Notes: a model not told the origin generated them from the letters alone. DNA of 29,927 nt from Rhodocollybia butyracea (GCA_015501585.1 JADNRY010000715.1:1-29927), one strand, 5' to 3'; counted from the first letter of the stretch, positions 11,408 through 22,388 are shown. Translations and numbers: made by a program.

Positions 11408-11663
11408 AGTAGCCTATCTGAAGCCTATCTGTAGCCTTGGTGTAACCTATCTGTTGCCTATTTGTAGACCATCCTCCTTGTGTTTCCTGCTTGTAATCTA
11501 TTTGTAGTCTTTGAACCCTTTATCAGTAGCCTCTCTGTAGCCCCTCCATACCCTATCTGCACCCCTGGTGCTGCCTACTTGTAATCTATCTGCGGTCTAT
11601 CTATAGTCCGTCTGTAGCCTTGTTGTAGCCTATCTGTAGCCCATCCACAGCCTATTTGTACCC

Positions 11664-12025
11664 CTGTTGTTGCCTATATGTAATCTATTTGTGCCTGGTT
11701 GTAATCTATCTGCATTGCCTACTGGTAATCTACAGTACCATTTCAGGCAGTTCGTAAGTCATGGGTCACAAGGGACCCAGATTGTCTGAAAGGTCACACC
11801 TGTTCACAGATATTTGAGGGACCTTACAAAAAAAAAATTGAGTTGCCAGTGCTACATGTACAAAAGACTTTTCTAGCACCTGCGGCGCACTACAAAGTTT
11901 CATAGTGGTCACACCTACAATTGGCTATCTGTAGACCATCCATAGCCTTGGTGTAACTTATCTGTTGCCTATTTGTTACCTCCAAGTAGCCTATCTGTAG
12001 ACCATCCATAGCCTATTTGTACCCC
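11664..12025. other. Block present only in the right arm
   Basis: Between array sequences that pair with about 8390 of the left arm, the right arm has about 360 extra bases. A core (about 11738-11925) is not array-like; it contains TGGGTCACAAGGGACCCAG and GCACCTGCGGCGCACTAC. It may be a small insertion in the right arm or a deletion in the left. No coding sense seen. Confidence 0.5.
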
Positions 12026-14576
12026 TGGTGTTGCCCACTTGTAATCTATCTGCAGCCTATCTATAGTCTAATCATTGCCTTGGTATTGCCTGGGGGTAAT
12101 CAATCTGTAGTCTATCTGTAACATATTTGTAGCCTCAGAGTAGCCTATCTGTAGACCATCCATAGCATATTTGTAGCCTATCTGTACCCTTCATGTAGCC
12201 TATTTATACCCTACTCATAGCCTTGCCTATCTATAGTCTATTTGTAGCCTTGGTGTCACCTGTCTGTTGCAGATTTGAAGCCTTGGAGTAGCCTATCTAC
12301 CTATCCATAGATTATGTGTAGCCCTGGTGTTGCCTACTTGGAATCTATCTGCCAGAGCCTATCTATAGCCTATTTGTAGCTTTGGTGTTGCCTCCTTGTA
12401 ATCTATCTGTAGTCTATCTGCAGCCTATTTGTAGCCTTAGAGTAGCCTATCTGTAGACCTTCCATAGACTATTTGTACCCTTGGTGTTGCCTCCTTGTAA
12501 TCTATCTGTAGCCTATCTATAGTCTATTTGTAGCCTTGGTGTAACCTATTTATTGCTTATTTGTGGCCTTGGAGTAGCTTTCCTGTAGCCCATCCATGGC
12601 ACACTTCAATGTACCCCTGGTCTTGCCTACTTGTAATCTATCTGTAACCCATCTATAGCCTATTTGTAGCCTTGGTGATGCCTACTTGTAACCTATCTGT
12701 AGCCTATCTATAGTCTATTTATAGCCTTGGTGTCACCTATCTGTTGCATATTTGTTGCCTTTGAGTAGCCTATCTGTCACCCATCCATAGCTTATGTGTA
12801 GCCCTGGTGTTGCCTACTTGTAATCTATCTGTAGCCTATCTGTAGCCTACCTGTGCCCTTGATGTAACCTATCTGTAGCCTGAGAGTAGCCTATCTGTAT
12901 CCCTTCCATGGCCTATGATCTGTACCCCTGATGTTGCCTACTTGTACTCTATTTGTAGCCTATCTGTACCCTTCATGTAGCCTATCCATAGCCTACTCAT
13001 AGCCTTAGTGTTGCCTATAGGCTGTAGCCTATTTGTAGCCTCAGCATTGCCTATCTGTGCCCTTTGTGTAGCCTATCCATAGACTATCTGTACCCTCTTT
13101 GTAGTCTTGACTATCTTTTACTTCAACCTAATATTCTTGTTTCACTTCAATCTTATAACCATCCTATTTCTATTTATCTTCTCAAACTTTTCACATTCAT
13201 TTCCCATTTTCTATACATGCTCTTTCTTATTATTTTGATATGCCTTTAAATATTCTCCATGATATATCCCTCTTGTTTCCATAAGTCTTACTTCTCCAAT
13301 ATTAGACCCCAGGTGAACAATCTTGACATCATTAGCTATTCAAACTTCTCATAACATCCACATTTGCTCTTTGTATGTTTTCTGTCTGTTCATTCAAATG
13401 TCATGAAATAATGATCAATACACCTGAAAGTGCAGTTGTCATAATCCATCAAAATCATCTTGATGCCTTTGTGCTGCCCTATACCATAGCTTAACATAAC
13501 TCTTTCACTATTTCTAGTGTTTGAGCTGCATGTTTTTTCAATAATCGTGCATCTTCATTCCAAACAGATACGAAACTTATAGGCAACAAATAGGTACAAT
13601 AGTTCATACATTTATTCACTGTATGTCAGTAATCATGACATTCATATTATGCTAATGACATACCTCATACTTTCTATATATCTTTACTAAAACCTGCAAC
13701 ATCTACAATGGATAAACAGGGACATTCACTTTTCATATACTCATTATAGTTTTATTATTCATAGCATAACTTACATAAACCAGCATTCCGTAGTATCAGC
13801 ATTGCATTACTGAAGATTCATAAAATTATGTGAAACATTATTTATCTTTAGTGTAATTCCAGCATATATTCTCCATGTTCTGCAATTAATAATGAAGATG
13901 TGTTTGCATGATTATGGCTCATTATAGGTAAAAAAACTGGAGTATAACTTGAGTAAAATTATAGCATATATATACCATTACTTTTTTGCATGTTGCTTAT
14001 ATATATGACAAGCAATGAATGACATATAGGAGCTAGATATCTACCTTTGCTAAACATATATATCTCACAATTATGGCACATTATATGTAAAAAATCAAAA
14101 ATCTACTTCTCATAAGTTCAGCAAAATTTATAGCAGACATTTTGCATAACTTTTCCATACATCTTACAATTAATAGAAAACATATATGCATTATTTATAT
14201 ATGTTTGCTCAGCATACATGTTTCATAATTCTTGCTCCTTATAAAGAAGAAACCAAAAAGCGGCTTCTCATAAGTTCAGCAAAATTATAGCAGATGTTTT
14301 GAATAATGTTTCTGTATGTCTTTTGTATGTAGCACCAGGAATGAGGGATATATAAGCATTATATATTGACTGGAAGCACTATGTTTCCACCATATGTTCA
14401 GGATGACTTTTGCCCCTTATACATATTTGATTGTAAATCTATATGTCTCAGCTTTAACATGATTTTACAATGTTTTCAATGAAAGCATTAGAAAATATGT
14501 GAATCCCACTTGGTGAGATTTTCACATTTGTTCAACATATATCATGGCAAATCACGTGAACCTGCATCCAGTGATA

Positions 14577-14880
14577 TGACGTGAGGGAAGAATAACGCGA
14601 GGATGAATCTGGTATCAGATGAGTTCAAAAAATTATTAGAAAATAGACAACATAAGCAAAGAAAACGTACATTTATGCTGTTGATTTTTTGGTTTGTTGT
14701 TCCTTCACCTTTTTCCAGGTCTAGCAAGTCTCTAGTCAGTACATGGGAAGACAAATTATGAGATAGGATACACACCACTTGTTCTCTGCCTGTAATAATT
14801 GCCCATTGCTCATCCACTTTGCCCTCATTAATGCGGCACATATATTTTGCCGTTGACACGCAATTTTTGCGCCTAGGCAT
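14577..14880 (-). pseudogene. Small unrecognised minus-strand ORF, interrupted by the giant element
   Basis: ATG at 14880 opens MPRRKNCVSTAKYMC and stays open to a canonical GTACGT donor. A 62-base intron (14609-14670, ending CAG) gives a second exon that runs into the foldback element at 14576. If the element and one ATA copy are left out, the frame continues only three codons into the left flank and stops, giving about 85 residues. This fits insertion near the 3' end of a small gene. I do not recognise the protein, and the gene could be chance. Confidence 0.3.
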
Positions 14881-14951
14881 TTAACTATACTTTTTTGACA
14901 CACTGTGTAGTATATACAATGCAATAAGAGAACTATATGGAGCCCAAGCAT

Positions 14952-15502
14952 GATAGTTGTAGCAGAAGCTTAGTATCTTAACAATAATACTTAGCTAGCC
15001 GTTACAATATGCCTACAAGCGTAGTCGGAAGCCAAGCTAGCAGGGTGCCCAGAGACGTTAACATTAGGCTAGTCAACCTAGTTTCTACTCAGGAGTTTAT
15101 CACTCTACAAAAGGGATGTCTCAAAGTGGGATAAGAGCTAGCGGACACACCACCCAGGGATATATTCAAAAGAGGGAAGGCAAACCTCATACTTTAGAAA
15201 CAGCTAGTTCACAAATACCATAGATCTTACAATCTATGAGGGAATCAAGATATTCCAAAGCAACGGTCCGGAACAAAGCAGAGATACTGTCTGACAGAGT
15301 CAACTAGCGAATTTGACTAAGACTCGGTACCATGTCGCTGAAGATAACCTGAATATTATAAATTGCATGCCAAGACTAGCACGGCCTGTAGGGAGAATTA
15401 CCGGTACACAGAAGTGCATCACCTCCCAAGAGATTGTAGAACATCGGCCAAAGGTACTCTAGAAAGAAATATACTTATAGTTACTAGGCTAGCCAACTCA
15501 AC
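14952..15502. other. Non-coding stretch, nothing recognised
   Basis: No convincing gene. A perfect short hairpin CATAGATCTTACAATCTATG lies near 15219-15238. CTAGC tetramer-rich motifs recur. Confidence 0.3.
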
Positions 15503-15512
15503 TTATATGATA

Positions 15513-15846
15513 AGGATGGACACGAGTCTGGATCCCGGTAAACCCGGACCCGCCACACAGGTACCTGCACCCAAAAAAACACGACCTGTGACCTGACCCA
15601 GACCCATGGGAAACAGGTACCTGGATCCGGCGGATCTGGGTCATGCGGGTCAACCTGTAGGTATTTGTAGGTATTGGTACTTAAAATATACTTTATAAGG
15701 TCTCAAAATCCCCAAGGGCTGACCTGTGACCTGACCTGCACCCGTGGGAACGGGTACCTGGATCCGCCGGATCCGGGTCAGACGGGTATTCCCACGGGTT
15801 AAACCTGCGGGTCACCCGTAAAGAGCCAGACTCATGTCCATCTTTA
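15513..15846 (+). mobile_element. MITE with terminal inverted repeats and direct-repeat flanks
   Basis: The left end GGATGGACACGAGTCTGG is matched, inverted, by the right end (AGATGGACATGAGTCTGG when reverse-complemented), 16 of 18 identical. TTATATGATA flanks both sides (15503-15512 and 15847-15856), so a target duplication of 8-10 bases is likely. 8 bases would suit hAT-type mobilisation. Inside are two copies of ACCTGTGACCTGACC and palindromic GGATCCGCCGGATCC. No coding capacity. This is the most complete of the five related copies in the window. Confidence 0.75.
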
Positions 15847-15856
15847 TTATATGATA

Positions 15857-16840
15857 GTAGTGTCGTTAGAAAGCTACTAGCACACTGGGCTAAAAGTTCC
15901 AAACACTTCCCATTAACGGAGAAGTACTATGGACTGGCCAACACCACTTTAACATCCTGAGTAAAGCAAGTACGCAAGGTACGAGCACCACTGCCTGAAA
16001 GATGAACCTGTGGACCGCAGGGCAGATTACCATCTAGGACCAAAGGACTTTAACCATTTCAATATATATGAGTTACTACCCGATTTGGACATACATAGTA
16101 GTTTGGACAGTTTACCATATCCTATATACCCTTTATGGTGACAAGTTTCCTTTCCTAGCCCTCTCTCTGTCTCTGTCTCTATCACTTTCTCTCTCAAAGT
16201 CTGTATGTTTTGTATCTTTTCATATTAAACTCTCTCTCCTCTCTATAAAATCTTAAGGTATTTACCTAGAAACACAAGTTACCCGCCACCTCCAAAGTAC
16301 AAGATTGGTAGTTGTTTCTTCAATTAGATGTTATTTGCCCTGCATTATAAGTTAGAGAGTGCTGGGGCTGCTGACTCATTGACACGCCGAATTACGCTGT
16401 ACGCCGAAATTCAAGCGAAATGTCATCATTTAAAAAGACCCCGTGAAACACGTCATGTCACTACCTAGGGTACGTTATGTATTAGACACTTTGAAGGTCC
16501 ACTTCAGGTATCTAGTATGTAGAAACCCATTTGAAGGAGATACACTATGTTTTAAGAGGCTACATTACTGTGCAAGGATGCATTGTTGACCCACAAACTC
16601 AAAATCAATCAAATTGATTTACCTAGATTGATTTAGGCTTGCCAGATCTAAAGTCTATTCAATTAATACTACCTACTACAAAAAGTCCTATACAGGGATA
16701 TACAAGACAGGATTAAAATAGATGAAGAGAGACAAATGAGGGCAAGCATAATGCGAACCCATATCCGTTTAAAGTAAGAGAATCGAAGCACTGGTTCCCT
16801 GGAACGAACCACAGAGAGAAACTAGACGATTAGTGATGAA
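15857..16840. other. Non-coding stretch, nothing recognised
   Basis: No gene supported. TATA-like motifs (16056-16066, 16243-16248) and a CT-rich stretch suggest an old regulatory or LTR region, but no element ends are visible. Confidence 0.3.
16161..16195 (+). repeat. Imperfect CT-rich microsatellite
   Basis: CTCTCTCTGTCTCTGTCTCT followed by further CT units with a few interruptions. The 62-codon frame through it is an artefact of the repeat. Confidence 0.8.
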
Positions 16841-17075
16841 TTAGGCGCCGGGATCAAAGTGGCCCGGCGCCGGCAGTAAAAGAAAGGCGGGCGCGTCCTA
16901 GCGACATGCCTATAATAAAATTTATTCGGACCGACCTACGGGACGGTCCACATGTATACAAGTACCCGGTAGGACCCGGGAGGAGAAGAGAAAAGGGGAG
17001 ATACGGAACGACGCCGCAAACTTGAACCGCGGGACGGACGGACCGCCCGGCGCTTAAAGCGCATCAAAGTCGAAC
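16841..17075. other. GC-rich patch with a perfect hairpin
   Basis: About 230 bases stand out by GC content from the AT-rich surroundings. At 16844-16852 GGCGCCGGG pairs perfectly with CCCGGCGCC at 16863-16871 across a 10-base loop. A second short stem, GGACCG/CGGTCC, lies near 16927-16948. There is no open frame. It may be part of an unrecognised element. Confidence 0.45.
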
Positions 17076-18300
17076 CACTCATCAGGAATGCATCGTTCTT
17101 CCCTCCCCTCCGTTACTTATTAAATAAAAGGTGTAGAAAAGGTGTAATATGGGTAGAGGACCCATGAGACAATGATATAGAGCCCTGGGGACAGTGTAGG
17201 AACCAGGAGAACACTTATAAGCTCACTTATGGCTTAAAAGGGCAACATGAGATTTATCATCTTGGCTCTTGGCAAGCCAAGAGAGTCTTACCAACCCATG
17301 GTACCTTAATTAAGAAAATTTCAAGGACCTAGGAGTATAAAAAGGCAAGGAAATGAAAGAAAAGCATTCTTTCTTACCCCCACCAGGTGTAGCAGCTCCT
17401 TATCAGGCTACTACTAAAAGATTGAATTGATATAAAGACTGGGATTTACAGAGAGAAATTGACAAGCAATTGAACTTGAGTAAAGAGACAGAAAGAGATT
17501 CAGTGTGAACTGAGTGCAGAGAAGTTAAGACAAAGACTTAGAAAGGACTTTGAATATTATTTTCAAACCACAGTTAGGCTGCAGTCAGAGCTCTGTCTGA
17601 GTTATAGGGACACCCTCTGGTCAGTTTGTGACTTGTGTTAATTTGTGATTTTACCAAGGGACTTAGAATAGTATTTGTTTGACAGCTCAGAGCTTGGGGA
17701 TCAGCTTAAATAAGTCTGTACTTGAAAGGGAAGGCACTTAGTGAAATAACACTCAGTGTAGCAAGGAAGCACTTGAATAGATTGAAGTTTTAAATAAATA
17801 TTATTTGGATGAACTAAAAACCCGAATTGAGTAATAAGTTGTGTGTGTGTTTGGTGTGGTTGTGTAAGCCATTTCTAAGTTCACCTCAGTTTAGACCTCT
17901 CATCGTGACATCTAGCCACTTCAATAGAGGATCAATACTTCGCCACTGAACCTTGTGCCAACTTGAGTTTCTAGTTGGACTTTAAGTGTGTGACTATAAC
18001 CAAGTTAAATCTAGTTGCTTCCTTAGAGGGGATGGTTTCTAGTAAGGGATTATTTGTAGAGTGAGGGTTCCTTAGCTAGCTGAAAAGTTAGTGAGCCACT
18101 AAGAGTGTGGTACGAGTTCCTGTAATTTGGTATTACCTTCAGTTTAGTAGCTTAACCCAGAGTTTAGTAGGACTTTACAGCAATTCACTAGCTGTGCCAG
18201 AGTTTGCCCAGGAGTGTTTCAAAGCATTGCAGTTTGACAACTAGCCAGAGCCAGAGTTTTCCTGGAGTATTCTTGCTTCATTTGTTGGCATCCCCGCTTC

Positions 18301-18315
18301 ACACACACACACACA
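18301..18315 (+). repeat. (AC)n microsatellite
   Basis: ACACACACACACACA, uninterrupted. Confidence 0.85.
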
Positions 18316-18553
18316 ATGTGGCAGAGCTTAATCAATATAGTCACCATGCTAGCCTTATACTCAGTACTGGAGCTTGTGTTAGCTAGCTTAATCTGATCTT
18401 ATTGTTATCCCGGAGGAATCTCTGACAACTCAACCTTGCTCCTAAATTTGATAGTCTGTTTTAGTGCAGTATTGTTCATTAGCTGTTTGTGAAGTGTTCA
18501 TGTATATGAAGACCTTGTAGCCGTAAGGATAGAATGTTATGGTCTGAATGAGG

Positions 18554-18577
18554 GTATAGACTGTAGTAAGTCTATAC
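18554..18577. other. Perfect 9-base hairpin
   Basis: GTATAGACT (18554-18562), six-base loop, AGTCTATAC (18569-18577). No terminator-like T run follows on either side; function unknown. Confidence 0.5.
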
Positions 18578-18955
18578 CTCTTGTGTCCCTAGAGAAGGGT
18601 TGATGACCCGCCAAAAGGGAACCTGATTCTCTGGCTGAGAGTCGCATGTCCCAACAAAGGGAAGCCAATAGTAGCTTAACCAGGCAGAGCGGTTGCCGAG
18701 CCGGAGTAGGAAGAAGTGCTCAGCCTGGGGGTAAGCAGTTCATGCAAGTATAAGATCAAAGTTAGATTAATGTTTAGCGCTCTTGGCACTTGATTACATC
18801 ATCTTGATAGTTATGGTATCTTATCTATATACAGTGTCTGTCACAGTGCCCCCCCATCTAGCAAGCCGATCATTGTGTAAGAGTGTTGAACCCTCCAGAT
18901 CTTATTCTGTCACTGTCGTTCAGCTTGGCTCTCCTAGAAATATACATGCTGTTGC

Positions 18956-21078
18956 CTATTCTTCCTCCTTGACATCTCCTTCTTCTTCTTGGTTCCTTCT
19001 CCACTTTGAGTTGTTGTTGTTGTTTCTAGGATGACTTGAGGAGCTTGCTTGAGTGTGGGTAGAGGTTCCGTGATTTGTTCGTTGAGCAGCACCTCCATTC
19101 ATCTCATAAGTTGAGTGGGTTTGTCATTAACTTAATACTTCTCCGCTAATCCAAGAGTCAATGACATATTTGGGATGCTCTTCAACCACATGTACTCTGC
19201 AAGTGTTGCTCTGTAGAGGTGAAGTGTCACTGTCAATGTTAGTCCTGTTGTGGGTTTGTCTAAATTTTACGGCTTGTCTCGGTCTACAAACTTTACCAAC
19301 CAAACCGCTCGTTGTGATGTCCTGTGCCTTTATCAACATGGTAACCTTGAGCTCACGTAGTTCTGGAAGTCACTCAGGACGTGCCTTCCCATCCCTTCAA
19401 TCCAGAGTATGGAGTTGGAAGTATATGAGGCATAGTTCTCTTCCTCTTGTGTGTTGGCGGTTGTTGTTTTGTCCAAATTTCACCAACTCTTCCATTGTGA
19501 TCTGTTTGCGTTTCCATCTTCTACACAAACTTGTACTGCATTGTCCTGTGGAATTGATGTTTCTCCCTCTGGTCCAACCATATTAATGTCTGTACATCCA
19601 TCTCTATCCATTCCTGGATTGAACGTTAACACCTGTGACTCAACTCCTCCATGTTCCTGCCCAAACCTCTGTTTCTGGGCTATCTCTTGAGCTTGTAAGT
19701 CCGGTTCAAACTTGTCAGTTTCTCAAATGATTTCTGTGAGCTTGTCCGTTTTGGGATCCTGTGTTTCCAACTGAGGATTTTGTTCCTTCTGCAATGCTTT
19801 CAGTTCTTAAGAAGGTCCGCCGCTGTGTGTTTGCATCTCCAATAAGCCCAAGTAGATCCTATGACCTCTTGTTTCAAAGTTGGTCTGCAGAGAATTTTGG
19901 ATTTGTGAGAGGTAATGTAGAATTGTATTTCATCTCCATTGTCTGTCATCGCGAAGTTCTCCCATCGTCCCGATCCTGAGGTTCACCTCTATTGGAGGGG
20001 TATGAAAGAGTCCATTGTAGTTTCCATTGCTTTATTTATCTGAGGATCCGTTGGTGAACTGTCCATTGTTGCCAGGAAAGCTCTTCTCGGTAAGCTCCAG
20101 AGAAAGATCTCCATCACAGGAGTTGGTTGGAAGGTTGAGCACTTCTTGAATCTATCCTACATCCCACAATATGATTCTTCCAGAACTCTCCACTTTCCTT
20201 CCATTAGATTGTCTAAGTGCCAAGGGAATGGGAAATTGTTCAGGTTGCAGTAATAGAGGGGATGTTTGGCCCAATATGTGCGGGGATTGTTTGGCAGAGA
20301 ATCTCTCTTGGACTGTATGGAATGAACTACAAACAAAGGAATACTGATCTCGCAAAACCACGTGGCTATCCCTTCCTTGATCCCGTTAGCCCATACGCCC
20401 ATCATCCTTCTTCCACTCTCAGTAGAGGGGATCATAGATCTTTCATCCCAGTTTCTCAAGGAGGGGATCTAGTCAGAAAGTTTCCCATTTGAATCCAGGC
20501 AGTGAGTAGCATCATAGATCATTGTATCAAAGAAATCAACTGGACCGCCTCTTCAAAGGTTGTACTGGTAATGGACAGTAGATCAAAATACTTCTCTTGT
20601 GGATTGTCAGGATAAGCCTCGACAAAGCTTTCCAAGATCTACAGTCTTCAGAATTGATTAGAGTCAAGGCCTCTTTTCTCAACTTCCTAGATCTCTCTCT
20701 CAGAGCTTCATGGTAAGAACCTTGGATGAATCCCGTGTATTGATGGGGGAGCCTTTTGCTAACCCACACTGAAGGTAAGGGGATACACTCGATTTCTTCC
20801 TCTGGGAAAGTTCCTTTGTCCAAATTACAAATGAAAGCATAGTGCGGCGTATTAGGACTGTAATATTGAGGGGATTGAAAGGGATCAAAGGGACCTAGAT
20901 GTCCATTGCAGAACAGTTTCGGGGATGAAGGAAGGAGAGAGGGGTCCTGGTCATCGTTGCCCAGGGAAGAAAGGTAGTCGTTTGGAGTTGGGAGACCAAA
21001 GATCTAGCTGTAGCTTGTCTTTGCTCCAATCTCTTCAGGGGACAAATCCAAGATAATATCAAACAGGAAATTTGCCAT
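18956..21078 (-). pseudogene. Decayed minus-strand gene of an unrecognised, probably repetitive fungal family
   Basis: From ATG at 21078 a protein-like frame runs MANFLFDIILDLSPEEIGA..., with one stop (TAG, plus 21004-21006), then on through EEEIECIPLPSVWVSK and a basic helical stretch to about 20590. There the frame shifts to EAYPDNPQEKYFDLL. Further coding-like stretches follow at 20157-20459 (MGVWANGIKEGIATWF), about 19300-19700 (a Gln-rich acidic region) and a low-complexity tail (NNNNNSKWRRNQEEE) ending at 18956. The later GVWANG...WF block vaguely recalls repetitive Agaricomycete proteins of unknown function. A C-rich tract at 18848-18855 (a polypurine tract on the minus strand) lies about 100 bases past the end, so this could be internal sequence of an LTR element lacking pol. 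Function unknown. Confidence 0.4.
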
Positions 21079-21417
21079 GAAAGTTATAATTTCTGTAAGT
21101 TTTCATGGCTGGGATAGATGTATTTTTCCAACTGTGAAACTTACTGTGGAAGGTAAAATTTCCACAAATGTTTCCCAGTCATTTTCCAGAAACTGAAAAA
21201 ACCCCCGGACCGTGGTGTATATGGATGCAGTTTAGGGGCATCAGTGCACCAGCAGGAGCATGGGAATCCATGTGTAAATGCTGCTGTAGGAAAAAATACC
21301 GCAAAAATACAGGAAAAAATGCCGGAAAAATCACAAAAAATTCTGAAAAAAGGGAAACACTGTAGGGGCATCTAACGACGTTATGTGGCATTACTGGTAG
21401 TGATGGGCTTGGGAGGG
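21079..21417. other. Non-coding stretch with a hairpin
   Basis: GCCATGAAA (21074-21082) pairs with TTTCATGGC (21101-21109). 21160-21360 is A-rich with repeated GGAAAAA and GCAAAAA motifs. The short frames on both strands here are chance. The sequence just before 21418, GATGGGCTTGGGA, nearly repeats after the next element at 23100. Confidence 0.35.
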
Positions 21418-21568
21418 TGTAAGGCCTCAGACCTCAGACATAAGCTATACCTTGTTCTATTGCAGTAATAGGCGAAATATGGGTAATCTGAGGGTAAGAG
21501 GTTTGTAATTATGTAAAAGCGGCACCACTATGTAAGGGGGGGTAGGGCCAACGGGCCTAGCCGTTACA
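21418..21568 (-). repeat. LTR, 3' copy in element orientation
   Basis: 151 bases, TG...CA. It differs from the partner at 22952-23099 mainly in the last 40 bases (GGGGGGTAGGGCCAACGG versus GGGGTAGGCCGACAGG). Confidence 0.75.
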
Positions 21569-21580
21569 CATTCCCCCCAA
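21569..21580 (-). promoter_or_regulatory. Putative polypurine tract
   Basis: Minus strand TTGGGGGGAATG ends directly at the LTR start; a similar GGGGGAATG recurs near 21670. In LTR elements such a tract primes plus-strand DNA synthesis. Assigned by position and composition. Confidence 0.5.
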
Positions 21581-21764
21581 ATTGAACCCACAGCTCAGAT
21601 ATAGATAGGAAGAAAATGAGAAAAAAAATTCCAAAAGTGTGAAATCCAAAATGGCAAAGGCCCCCACATTCCCCCAGATTGACCCCACAGGTCCATCTTA
21701 GAAAGAGGAAGGGGAAGAGGAAGATAGGGAAATTGAAAACGTGAAAGGGAAAACATACAGTTAT

Positions 21765-22212
21765 CTAATGGGTAGTGTACATTGAAGGATTTTGGAAATT
21801 TCCATAAGCGCAGAAGATGAACATATGTCCTGTGAAAATTGTTGCAGTCTCTGGACACTGAATGAAAGTCCAGAGTGAGATGGTGAGGTACTGAGGAGAT
21901 AGGAGATCTCCAGTGCCATGAATGTGAACACAAACCAGGAGCACATACATAGGGAGAGGGGTTCCAGTGGGTGAAGACAATGGAGTGACTGTACCTGATC
22001 GTGATGAGTGGCAGCGGCTCGATCGCAACAAGAGTGAACCAAATGGACCATGGAGGTTACATTTAAACCTGTTTCGAAGACTCAACACTGCAGGAGTCTC
22101 AGCTGCACAACTGAACACCAGTGCTGGCATGTTCGGCAGGTGATCACTAGTTGGTTGAGAGAGTGGCAGTGATGTAGTAGAATGCACTGGAGTCAATGTA
22201 TTATGCCCTGGC
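21765..22212 (-). other. 3' internal region of the LTR-flanked element
   Basis: A 169-codon minus frame (22274-21765) and overlapping frames are Ser/Thr/Pro/His-rich and lack recognisable motifs. Probably untranslated or decayed sequence between the ORF and the polypurine tract. Confidence 0.3.
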
Positions 22213-22388
22213 ATCAATGGAGGTGATGAAAGCACTGAGGAATGGGTATGGGTACATCTTGTGAAGATACCCATTCTTCCATGGGTTTGATGTGATGGGC
22301 AATCAGGTTGGCATAGCGGTTTTGGTTCTTTTCAAGACTCTCTTGTGCAAAGTGGATCACATTGAAAGGCCGTGTATACAAACAGGCA

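Larger units (their letters stand above)
10113..13099 (-). repeat. Degenerate CTATCTGTAGCC array, spacer and right arm
   Basis: The same units as the left-arm array in the opposite orientation (CTATCTGTAGCC, TTGTAGCCTTGGTGTTGCC). It begins in the spacer (10113-10907, no mirrored partner in the left arm) and continues through the right arm. A short stretch in this orientation also occurs at 9217-9255, before the inserted remnant. Interrupted at 10349-10450 and 11082-11407 by MITE sequence. Confidence 0.8.
5829..14573. mobile_element. Giant foldback (inverted-repeat) element, about 8.7 kb, CACTA-like ends
   Basis: Two arms, 5829-9140 and 10908-14573, are reverse complements of each other around a 1.77 kb spacer. 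The outer ends read CACTGG...CCAGTG, fitting the CACTRR consensus of CACTA (CMC) DNA transposons. The trinucleotide ATA stands directly outside both ends (5826-5828 and 14574-14576), matching the 3-base target duplication typical of that group. No transposase is recognisable, so it would be non-autonomous. The outer 1.4 kb of each arm is AT-rich; the inner part is a long degenerate array. Where I compared arms by eye, only a few substitutions per 200 bases separate them. Superfamily assignment rests on ends and duplication length only. A segmental palindrome is the main alternative. Confidence 0.65.
10908..14573 (-). repeat. Right arm of the giant inverted repeat
   Basis: Reverse complement of 5829-9140. 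It is about 0.36 kb longer than the left arm, mainly through a block around 11664-12025 with no left counterpart. The outer end is CCAGTG at 14568-14573, followed by ATA. Confidence 0.85.
17147..18846. mobile_element. Possible long LTR or LTR-like segment
   Basis: The segment can be bounded by TGTAATATGG at 17147 and CTGTCACA at 18846, i.e. TGT...ACA ends. It is followed by GTGCCCCCCC, which on the minus strand is a purine tract just before TGTGACAG. It holds a TATA box (GTATAAAAAGG near 17335), a (CA)n run and a hairpin but no gene. No second LTR copy is in the window and no clean target duplication is seen. An alternative right end is GTGACA near 17910. Tentative. Confidence 0.25.

Noticed and set aside
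18683..18725. tRNA-like stretch (CAGAGCGGTTGCCGAGCCGG)
   Set aside because: It cannot be folded into a full cloverleaf with acceptor and T arms; only a D-arm-like resemblance.
19161..19690. + strand frames of 141 and 79 codons
   Set aside because: The minus-strand frames in the same region fit a decayed gene running from 21078; the plus frames are Cys/Leu/Ser-rich shadows.
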